Positions 1 to 12,100 of a DNA stretch of 64,000 bases are shown one piece after another. The notes below the pieces were generated by a model. The model had not been told where the DNA came from, searched no databases, and saw only the letters and a program-made list of their open reading frames with translations. Numbering within the stretch: position 1 is the stretch's first letter; the number at the start of each line of letters is the position of its first letter. The DNA lies in the NCBI GenBank assembly GCA_914767715.1, contig OU612065.1, positions 5,458,001-5,522,000 of the forward strand, read 5' to 3'. Made by a program: the position numbers and the translations under genes. Source of the stretch: Membranipora membranacea. Taxonomy: Eukaryota; Bryozoa; Gymnolaemata; Cheilostomatida; Membraniporidae.

Positions 1-105
1 TCAAATACACCAGACAGAAGAGACATTCTAAGTTAGATCCAGCCTGAAGGACGCGTCTGGCATTTCCGCTCATCGGTCCTATTCCGGCACAAAGCAGCCT
101 GGGAA

Positions 106-3100
106 TTATTTCTGGTTCGAGGCGCTCAGGGAGTTATTATCAGTTCCTGCAGCCACGTAGGAAAACACACAGAGCACAGCGTAACATATTTGGTCCGCCT
201 AAAATCAATGAAAAAAGTAGGCATTGCAAATGAGACAAAAACAATACCAGTGGGGGTAGCTTCAGGGGCTGAAATAGAATAAGATGACGAAGACGCTTCT
301 TGCATTCACCTGGGCAATGGACTGACTGAATACAGCAATTATCACATATCAGTTATATATCTATTGTACAGTTAATGTCTGGAGATATCAATAATTGTGC
401 CATCAATAAGTTTGTTGCAACATTATTAATTGTGTCTTACCGTGTCAGATTTGAACTTTCTATGCCTCAGAACCCCAGTTTCGGCATCTGAAAGATTATT
501 CAACATTGTGCAACAAGAAACTAGTACATGGTATGAATATCAACACAATGTGTCAACAATGTGAACAGCATGGTGGGTGTATGTATTCGCTGTCAAGCGT
601 TCCTGCAGTCACACCCAGGCTCTGAGAAGAGTAGGTAATTCACTTCGGCTAATTAAGGGTTGGTTTCAGTAGTGTGCGTCAATCACAACATTCAACTTGA
701 ACAATGTCGGGGCAATAAAAGGGCACTGGTACATTCTGTACAAATCGGGCACCAAATTTCAAGCAGTAGAACAAAACTGTGGTTAAGAATGAAAACTCAT
801 CTGTATGCCATGAAAAGTGGTCATGAAAATTTAGAACAATCTTTTATAAAATGTGAGCAGCATGCTTGATGAAAACAAGATCACTCAAAGCTCTACTAAT
901 AAAACCACTATCACTGCCACAAACAATGACAAATTGTGTTGTGTGAAGTGCCAAAATTAGCTGCAGCAGCAAATTATAACACTAAACTAAGCCTAAATCA
1001 AGCATGTTTCAACTTTGACATACACTTGGGAGCGCAACTATTTTATTTTCAAAATACACCCCATACATAATTTGACAAGGAAAGTTTTAGATCACTTGGT
1101 ATGCTTTGATTAGGGAATGGAAGCGAGTGCCCTTGTATTGCTCCTCATGTGGAGACAATGAGTTAATCTTACCCAGCTCTTCCAAGACAAAAAATCCGCC
1201 CTTCAGTGTGAAACATTTCTTGATACGACTTAGCTCAACAAAGAACTAAAATGTAAGGAATAGCACACACTGTAGTCATGAGAATTTGCATAGAAAATTA
1301 GATAAAATATGAAACTAAAACAGCCAAAATGAGACCAACATGTGATTTTCCACAACAAACGCAGTTAACCCTGAGCACGCTCACAAGAGCTTGTGCGCCT
1401 ATAACTGGCCGTCGGTACATCACAGCTAAACTATAACTTGCCAGACAGTCTACCATCCTTTCCTATATATTTTTCACTTATTTGTGATCAGTTAAGATTA
1501 GCATTAGCAAAGCTGATAATAGAAAATGCTCTGGTGACGTTTCGAGCAGTCATCTCAAATGATTGGATGGCTAGAGGCTGATAGAAAGGAAGGAGTGAAG
1601 AAGGTTCAAATTTAAACACATACACCGAAACATGTGCGGCCTGGAAGATCTAACGAGGGAAACAGCTTAACTTAACAGTCTAAAAACAATAAAGAACGCC
1701 TGGGACAGAGTGTAGCTGATAATTGAGTGATAATTGGTTACTACAACATAACTAGGTTACACAACAGATATTGATAGTGGAAGGCTGTGCGATCATGCAC
1801 TCACTCACGGCTGAGTCACAACAGAGTGAAAATTGTAAGCGTGGGTCAAATTACCTCTAAACTCTGTAAATTAGCAAAATATATTCTCATAAGAAAAATG
1901 GTATATCAAGGATTCAAATCATATGAAATAAAGAATTACAATTGTCAAACCAAAGATATGAAATAATTGAAACGGATGTGTTCATAAAATTTATGGTTTC
2001 CCACATAACATTCATGGTTTAAGAAAAATATGGGCAGGTTGATAATTTTGAAATCAAGGGATAACAGATATTCTTGAAATGCAGGTATATATATATAACA
2101 GCTCTGATGCCGTAGATTCACCTACCTTGGTTTTATCGAGTAGCAGTCCTATACCATCCATGCAAACTTGTAACACACCAGACTTATTAGTCTCCGTATC
2201 AGTCACAGGAAATTCCCCTCCCAAATCTGGGCCTTAAAAAGAGAACATGCTATGCTACGTAGATGCAGATATTAGGGCTAAAAATATGCAACTCTGGACT
2301 TCAAACAACGATGAAAAGGAGTGGTCTACATAGTTATTAGCGACATACCAGGTAGTTTGTCATTACTCCTAGCTGCTGCTCTCTCCATGGCTCCCTTGAT
2401 AGCGTGATATAAGTCTCTGCACTGAAATACGTATAAATAGTTAATTACATGTCTCACAGATGGTTTCTCAATGAACCGAATGATTACATCAAGACGTCTG
2501 AAAGAGTACACCATGACACATATCTGGGTGAATTAAAAGCACTGAGTTACTATTTTGATAGCTATGTAAGCTTACCTTCTTGGTGTGGAATTTGTTGAGG
2601 TGCGTCTGTCCGCTATCTTTTCTCCAGAGACAAAGTACTTTGGTCTTAGGACAGTATGTCATGTTGACCAACCTCTCGTACCACCAGCGGTTCACAATTA
2701 CTCCATTAACGCCTCTCAATAGTATACAATCATCACATACCTATGACAACACAAATTAATTCGGTTGAGCCAGGGCTTGCTTCACAAGCCTCTCATTATC
2801 AGTTAAGGGCAGCTGCTGTTGCTAAATGGTCTAAGTCATGCATGTCCAACCTTTTTTCGGATTCGGCCAAATTTTGTTTGGCAGCATACCAATTGGCCGC
2901 ACTACTTTTTGGGAATATTTTACTTGATTAAAAAAGGTTGATTAAAAAACTTGAGATACTTGCGATACAGAAAAGAATGGGAAATGTGTAGGCCTGTATC
3001 AGTGGTTTTAAAGTGGTAGGGCCAGGTGCTAGGTGGTATTGGGCCTCCCCAGAAATCTTTTTTTGAGACAGAGTTGGTCTTTAGGCATTCCAGCCCTATT

Positions 3101-6100
3101 TGGGAAAGAAACTAACAAGCAATCAGCCACATGAATCTTTCAGTCACAATTGAATTACAGGGACATCAAATACTATCTGATCCCTTCCGTGTTTGAAACT
3201 TTGAATTGAAATTCAGTGAACTTGTTGCGAGGGTTGGTAAATGGCCGTCAGCAAATTTGTGTAGTGATTGAAAATGAGAGTCCTAGGAGGTAGGAACCAG
3301 AGCTTGAATTAGCTGCTTGCGGAGAAGTTGACTTAGTTGAGGATATACAGTCAAGAAATTATGTGATTTTGGTAGATTGTCCGTGGAAAGGTTAATGAGA
3401 AGAGTCTTTGTGCAAGCAATTTTTGTCAAAATTCTAATTTTAATGATCATCACAGAACAACATGAGCATTTTAAAGCAGATAATATCTAAGATGGGACAC
3501 CATGACCTTGTTGACAGTGAAACCTCACAAGGTCACTCAGTGACTTTAATGAAAATAGGCTATGATTTGGTCTAGGAGTTATCAACCCGTGAATTCAATA
3601 GGCTATTATTCAGCACAGTATAAATTCATTTGCAGTTCGGAGTCACTGTTTGAATACACAATGGAAACTAGGATTAGATGTTTTGAGTTAGCACAGCAAC
3701 ATATTGGTTCTATGGACCTCCTATGTTCCCATCTTTAGTTTGAAAACACATATTATTTAGTTTGGTCGGGAGGTTACTGAGTAGCAGCGGCGTGATTGTG
3801 ATTTGTTATTGGAAAATGGGGATAAAAAGTGCAAATATTTCACTAATTTAAACAAAATCTTAGGTTTAGTAATTTTCGCAAACAAATCCTTGGCCCCTCT
3901 GCAAACAATTTAAAACATGTTAAATGTTAAATAATTTAATATAATCTTTATTTCAAACCATTGGTATGCTACCTTAAGAAAAGTGGCCACCCTTGCAGTT
4001 TTGGTACAACAAAGAAAACAAGGCAATGTTTTCAAGCCTTGCCCATATCGGTGTGGAGGTATGTTTTGAGGCAGGCCATAGTGCTGAAGAATAGCTCACA
4101 TGTTTCGGATTTCAATTTGATGATGAGCTCTGAACATTATGAAATATAGAAATTTTCCAATGAAAACGCTAGTACCAGTATAATTGCTTCATGATCCTAC
4201 AAATATCACCTGGTAATGATGGACATAAATAGAGTCAATAACATATTTGGGCTATTATGGCAAGTTTCCTTCCCTTAGTTTCTTGCTTACCTACCCATGA
4301 ATATACCCCTTTTACTACAATAGAGCAACAATTGAACTTTTCTATGTGTGCTCCCTGATATATCTGTTGTTACCGAATACTGCAGAATTTCCTTTATGTC
4401 GTTAACTTTTGAACAAGATGTGAAAATGTGTCTCAACTTTTTTCTGTTGTAAGGGTGCATTTGGCCGAACAATATGACCAATTTGGCCGATTTGGCCAAG
4501 GTTGAGCATGGCTGGTCTAAGTGACATCCACAAAGAGATGAGTAATAACGTTTGCACCACTGTTATAAATTACCAAAAAATCTGCCTTATTCTCCTGAAA
4601 GCTGCTAAGTGGAGCGACAAACTCAGACAGATGCCAAATCTTACTAAAGGGATTCAGCTATTAAAACCTTGAAACCATTTTCACAATAGTTGTCTTCTCT
4701 TTGCTAACAGTAGTAGAAAGGAAGACAACTTCAGTGATGATAATTAGAGTAGCAGATGCTTGTATATCTTACAAACCTCCATAAACAACATGTCACCAGT
4801 GTTATCACTACCACAGTGTACAGAGAAGGATTGTTTCTGTAGAGTTCTACTTGGTACAGGCTTCAAGTCAATATCATTTGCCTCCTGTATAAAAAAAGTA
4901 ACAAACTGTGTCAATCTTGTTCTGATCACTTAGTGAGAAGCGCAAAAAACAGGTGGAACGACATGCAGTTAAATATTTCATAGGCTCTTTAATTAGTCAT
5001 GTAAACATGTGATTTGAGTGGCCAATCTCTTTAATAAGGGAAAGATTTGCAAACTGTGTTAGTTACTTACAATTTTATCAATGTTATCGAGTAGCGTGTT
5101 GATGGCCTGACTGTATTGCAGTCCAATATGAGATTTACCAAGAAGCCGTCTGTTCTTTTTCTTCACTTCGATTTTGATGCACTGCATCATCAGCATGAAA
5201 GCTGTCAGATTATAAAGCATGGTGCTCAATAGCCGGTCCTCTTCAAACTCCAGGTGTTTCTTCTCATAATCACCAAGTAACCGGTACCTATGGGTATTCA
5301 TGATATGGGTTATTGGTAAATTGCACAGTTAGCAAAAAGAGAGGATGACGCAAAAAGTTTGCATTTACCTATTCAGGTCCGAGGTTAGCGTGACAACCAA
5401 GAAATCTTATCCAGAGAGGTTTAGAATGATTTTCTTTTTGGTACATTTTTGTAAATTGTTCAACCACATTGCTCCAATCACCAAATCTACCAGCTGATCA
5501 TGGAGTGAGAGAGAGATCAGCCACAGCAGAAATAAAGGGAAGACATACCTGTCCATAAGAGCAGCTGGTTCCTGATCCAGTCCAATTATATCTCTCTCCT
5601 GAGCAACTCCATCCAGGAATGCATCCTCCCAAAACTGCATCTGATCCCACAGGTGTGATCGCGATTTTCCTGGAAAGATTGATAGCGAAAGTGCAGAGGT
5701 GACTTAATCAACAGTACCCTCCTTTTATGATAACATGCGACTTTAATACCATACCAGCTAGAACATCAAATACTAGTAAATTTGATAACTGATTATACAT
5801 ACCAAGCAGTCCCTCATAGACATAGATCCTGCCAGACATAGAGTGGTCGGAGCTGGTACTACTGGTACCTAGACTGACAGGCTTACCATCGGATCCCAGT
5901 CGAGAGGCGGGGCTTAGCTGCTGAGCCCGCCTAGCCTCATTCTGGGCTACAGTCAACGAGTAATTATTGATCGCCTGTAAATAGAGTGCATATTCTCACA
6001 GTACTTTACAAGATCATAAAGTTTTTTTACCTCCATATTTCAGCATCTTTTTTTTTATCCATATCCAACGATGATATTCATATCATTTTTCATTTATTGC

Positions 6101-9100
6101 ATTATCTAATACGCATGAGCCCCCTTTCGGCACCCCACAAACTACAACACAGTGTTTTACAAGAAAATGTATAATAATAATCTACAAAGCAGCTCTATAT
6201 GAAATGATGAGGTAGATTATCGTCTAGTCTGAACTCATCTTTGCGGGTTAACTAGTAGGATGGCAGATCCCGGTGGGATGTTGTACAGGGCTAGTTAGGT
6301 AACAAGAGGAAATCAGTGTGTCACATGAACAAAGCTACACAATTTCAGGTTGAGATTTTATGGCTATGAAAATAATGACAAAAATACTGCGAAATTAAAA
6401 GACATTATTACCGCGAGAAAACAATGAAAGTGATGAAATTAATTTTAACTCAGTCAAGGACAATGGAGTCAAACTGAATGTAAGATGACAATGTCCTACA
6501 GTTGGCTCAGACAACAGTGACTCAGATCTACATCGATGTAATATATACTAACATCACTTAGCTGGCCCAGCCAATCTATCTGAGAGGAGTTCTGTAGCAA
6601 ACAAAAACCAATGCCTAGTAAAACAAAATCATATTCCACACAAATATATTACACAAACATTGAAAACCCAGATCTGGTGTTGTGATTACTCAGTGCAACT
6701 AAAGTTTGTGTTGTATCAACAGCTTCTGACTGTCATTAAAGCCTTTTGCAATCATCTTTCTAGTGGGAGAGTATAGAGGATACAACTCCAATCTTATTAT
6801 CATAACGTGTGGAAATTGCAGGTGAGGCTATGGAATAATCCAACCACCAAAATCAAGATTTTTGTTATGGCAAACTACTCAATATTCTCTAATTTTAGAC
6901 TCTAGTAGTGCGCGGTCTATCTATTGTCATACAGATTGTGTCCTTGTGCAAGGGAATTTACCTCAGAATTTGTAGGAGAACTTCTGTCAGAGCTGGCTGA
7001 AGATACTTTCCTAAGTGATTGATGAGCTATTGGTGACCTCACACTGTTTTTACGAGAAGTTGGCCCAATACCAGATTGTGTAGCAGTTTTATCATCATTC
7101 GTCAGCGGTTCACTGATACCTACAGAAAGTGTGTTTTACAATTATGACATCCTGCAAGAACACTGACTTTTGTCTGGACATTGCAATAAACACTGCGTCA
7201 AATGTGATTCTCATCATCAAGCGAATCCTCAACAATCAAGTATCTTTCTGTGACTGAACATCAGATTATTAGATTATTGATTGCTGTAAAAACATGGATC
7301 TTTTTTTCCCTTTTTCTTGGTCTAAATGAATGTAATAGATCATTTTTTCAAGTATTGTCTCAAGGAGTACCTTGGCAGATTTGAATATAGTCTGCTTTTT
7401 CCCCACCATACACCCAGCATACATTCAAGCATTTAGTTATGACGAGCAATGATAACAGAAAAAGATTCAGCCAAATTTTGGATCACAAGCTAGTTTTCTA
7501 AGGATGGTGTTTTCTTCAAACGGATGTCAATATAATGAAATTCATGATGATGTTTTCCAAATGAAATAATAATGCAAGCAGCAGCATTACGTCATGTATG
7601 ACAATATGTTTCCAAAGAATAACCTTGACCTTCAGATTACTTCATGCATACCCAGAGACAGGTCTTGTTTATCAGTGATGAGAGATTTATTAGTGACTAA
7701 TGTATGCATTATATCCTCACTACGGTCCCCACTGTGACCATCTTCACTCATGGTGACAGTGAGGGGAGATGTGACAGGAGAGGTACCCGAGACGTGTCGG
7801 GGCGGACGCTCTGGTGGTGTGGGAGAAGAGTCGGCATTCACTTCGGCTGTAATGGTGACAAAATATGTGGCTATAAGTACTAATTCAAGGATGTAAACAA
7901 TAGAATAGATGAACACAACCCAGTTTCAACAAATCAGAATATTAAAGGGCTAAAGATAATAACAAAGTTGTGCCCGCACATGCTGGCAGGATAAATCTCT
8001 ATTGAGCTTGAGCAAGTTTTCTTTGATCATGGTTAATACAGACAAAAGGCCATTTGTTTTTGCTAGTTGGGAGGAGATAATTTCCAACTTGATGTTTAAA
8101 GGAAGCTTATAGATGATGTAAGCTATTGATTTCCGGTTTTTTTAAACGACATGCTAAAAACAATGTTCAGATGTTTCGTAGAACCCCTTCCCCGCCTCAA
8201 GCAAAGGCGAAATGACCTGCAGCAGTGTCTGTCTGATATGTTTGGGTTGTTTCTAAATCACAGTTTCTCCATTAGCCTTATCTACCTACACGATAAACAC
8301 ATAAAACTATTTACGTGTTATCGCTCTACGAAGATGGGCCGTCTGTTAGGAATTACCTTAAGCTCTTTCTGCAAAGGTCAAACTTGCATTCATAAAAATT
8401 CTGTTGATGTAGGGTAATGTTGCAAGTATAAAATATTTACAGAGCTTTTCACTATAGAATTATCTTATCCTTTTGTATATACAGATAGAGCCCATAAAGC
8501 CCAAACTATGAGTCATTTTTTGTGGTATAGATGTACTTATTGTGACATCAGCGGGTTGTGTTGTAATGATGGAGTATACGGTACAGACCTTTGGTAGCCG
8601 CCTGTTGAGCGTACTGCTCCGAGTGTCTGTTCTGTAGCTGCCTGGTGGGTGTAGCGTGGCCATCCTTACCAATAGATACTAGACTCTCCCTGCTGCCGAA
8701 TGGTGAGCTTGTCCTTGAGGAACTGTTACTCTTACTGTCTCTGACATAGTAATGAGTGGAAGCGACTTCTAATACCATCAGAGAGCTGGCTACACCTCCG
8801 GAACCATTAGTCTTAAACGTGTGCTCCAAACCATGTACAATCATAGACAGAAGGGATACCATACCTTTATATACTGACTTTGAAATTTGCTAGAAAATAA
8901 AGAGCAGGATTTAGGCCACATTTTGTTTCAAAAATTGAGACCAGGAAAGCGAGGAATGAGGAAATTACATGAGATAAAAATCAATGTTTCTGAAATGACA
9001 TTGATGCAATCGTGGGCTGCAGGCAAACAAGGGCTTCATAACACATACAACAACTCACCACCTGTCCAATAGTCTGATCTTCATCTGATAGTTTATTATC

Positions 9101-12100
9101 GAGTTGTGTATTGAGTCTGCTCATCACAAAATTTCTGTAATTCTCATCCTCCATCAGCTTCTTAATTCTTCCGGTCTTTAGCCAGCCGACCCCATGACCT
9201 TCCAGTACCTGAGTGACCGTCTCTTTCAGGAATACCTGGTTCTCTCTAAAAATCAGGGTCACACATTTATATGCTTATATTCAAACAATTTTGAGCTTGT
9301 CTGAAGATTGCTACAGTTATCACACTCCTCCATTAAATAATGAATCGAATCGAACATCATGTATGGTTTGAATGATCTAAGCTCATAACTTTCCTGATAT
9401 ATAGTAGAAAATATTGAACTGACCCGTGAACAGCGTTCTTATTCTCTTGATTTATCCTATCCTTAAGTTTCTCCCCATAGTGAGGGTGTATCGGCTGATT
9501 GCTGTTAGCTACAGGGGTCAGCATTCTGCGAGACTGTGCGTGATTCTCACTCTGCCCGTTCTGACCTGGTGAGCCTGATTGTGTGATGTGTCGTGTGCTG
9601 GTTGGTGTGGTTGGTGATGAATGAGAGTTTGCACCAGACGACGCTTTATTTTGCGCTGATGCTGATACTATTTTGTCTCCGACTGTGTCTTAAATAAAAG
9701 AAAAGGTGAACTCAACGTAAATGATTCAGCAAAATCTACTACATCCATCGATGTTAAGCGGTAAACCAGGGGATAGGACGGTCAGCTTTCAACAAAACTA
9801 TGATCGTTTAGTTTTCCTTGTGACAAAACATGAAAGCACTACTTGATGATAGCACAAACATTTGACAAGGAACGACGCGTTAAACCATAACGTCACACTT
9901 CTGTCCATTTTCATCGTTAAGCCTGTTTTATATTGTTGACAAAAGAAGACTAATAATAATAATAATACAGTTTATTTATGAAATGCTTAATAAAATTGTT
10001 TATACAATAAAACAATGATTTCTAAGCGTTGTACATGATAAAATGTGAGATAAAATATTCGGTGTAGAATAATAAAAAATAAAATAAAAGTGTACATAAA
10101 ATCTGACAATGAGTTAACGGAAAGATAAAATTATAGTAACTTCTAATAAAATACATGTATGTACACATTATATTTAGTTAAATATGGCCACCTGCCAGGC
10201 AAAAACAGGCAACCAGCCAGGCTAAAATTAAACATTATAAGTAGATTTAAATAATAGGCCAGCAGCGGCTATACATAAAAGGCTCTAAAAATAACATCTG
10301 CGTAAGTGTCTTGAACAGAGAAAATTGAAGACTGTATCTGGTGTAGTTTTTTATGGCCGTTCTGATGACGCATATGTACCATTTCACAAATGGGGCAAAA
10401 AGGGGCGAATACAAGTAAGAAACACGGAAAAGGGGGTTAAAAGGGCGTTTTTTGCAATTTAACTTCTCTTGGCAAAGTTCATAGAATGAAGCAGTGTCAT
10501 TGAATTTTTTTTATCAATATCATGCATATCTTGAGTAGTTTTTGGGAAAATATCATACAGCTAAACCCAATGGTTGACGTTTTACAGACAAATTGTAGTC
10601 ACCCCTCGTACACAGTTGCGACATAATAATAGGTTTTGTGCAAGCGTGCAAGAATAACAGTGATAACTGTACTTCTCATGTCATTTTTCATGATTTGTTT
10701 ATAAAAAGGCCCCATCATAAAGTATCTGGTAGCAGTGTAATAAAAAATTGAGAATATATGAGAAAGGGGTGGATCCAGTTGGGATGTGAAAAACAGGTAA
10801 ACGTTTAAAAAGTTTTATTCTGGTAAAACGTGTAATCCGATTATGTATTTTGAATTTAATAGCTATTTTAAAGAGCACATAAGTATCACTGCTAAAACAA
10901 AACAAGGAAAGGATGCAAATTCATACTAGTTTAAAGGTCAAGGTCTTCATCGGTAATTTGGTCATGCTCATCTTGCTGAGTGTCGTCCCTGCCATTGTCG
11001 CATTGAAGGTATCCACACAATTGCGTACAATGCAAACCGGCCTTCAAACATGAGCATCCACCGCTTTTGTCTGGGGTAGTTTTTTATGGCCGTTCTGATG
11101 GCGCATATGTACTATTTTACAAATGGGGCAAAAGGGGGCGGATCCAAGTAACAAACGTGGAAAAGGGGGTATATAGAGCGTTTTTTACCATTTAACTTCT
11201 TTCGGCAAAGATCATAGAATGAATTGGCGTCATTGATTTTTTTTAATCAATATCATGCATATCTTGAGTGGTTTTTGAGAAAATATCATACTGCTAAATC
11301 CATCTATTGACGTTTTACAGACAGATTGTAGACACCCCTCAAACACAGTTGTGGCATAAAAATAGGTTTTGCGCAACCTTTCCAGAATAACAGCGATAAA
11401 CGAATTTCATATGTGATTTTCATTATCTTTTTGTAAGAAGACCCTATTATAAAATAACTGGTAGCAGTCTAATTATAAATTGGGAATATATGGGGACAGG
11501 GTGGATCCAGTTAAGATGTGAAAAACTGTTAAGATGCGAAAAACAGGTTGAGTCCAGAAACTTCTTGCCAATGAGTGATCAAAAAATTGCATTTAATAAT
11601 AATTATCTCTCTGGGGTTACCTAGAATTGAGTGAAACTAGACCCGAATTTCGCTGCGAATCCAATTATGTAAAGTTCATAACTCTCCGAGTGCATATTCT
11701 TTCTACAGAGGCTAAGAAAAGACAAAAAAGTTGCAAAATTTCGTTTTTTTAATGAGCATTCTGTATGTGTATTATCTACCAAGGCACAAACAGATCCTCT
11801 TTATTGACTTATTGAAAGGTGCAATACAAGTACACATCAGTATAAACAAAGATTTATCCACAATGTGACCAGTGTCAGCGTGAAGGAAAGCAAAGAAAGA
11901 CGAACTAATGTGCTTATCAAATGCATCGAAAACTTGTATTGATATAATACATTCTTCATCAAGGTAAAAATCCAGTCAATGGAAGGTGAGATATATGTAC
12001 AAACATATATAAAATTGTTACATAAAAATACAATGAGTGAATACCAACAATAATATGACCTGGGTAAACAAGAAGGAAAGCAAAAAAAAGGAGTATTTCC

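Noticed and set aside
8151-8417. Open frame of 88 codons on the plus strand
   Set aside because: It lies antisense in a MADD intron, has no recognised domain and no splice or conservation support.
7652-9688. Reading the separate MADD exon frames as several small genes
   Set aside because: All are joined by GT-AG sites with matching phase and follow the order of one known protein, so they are exons of a single gene.
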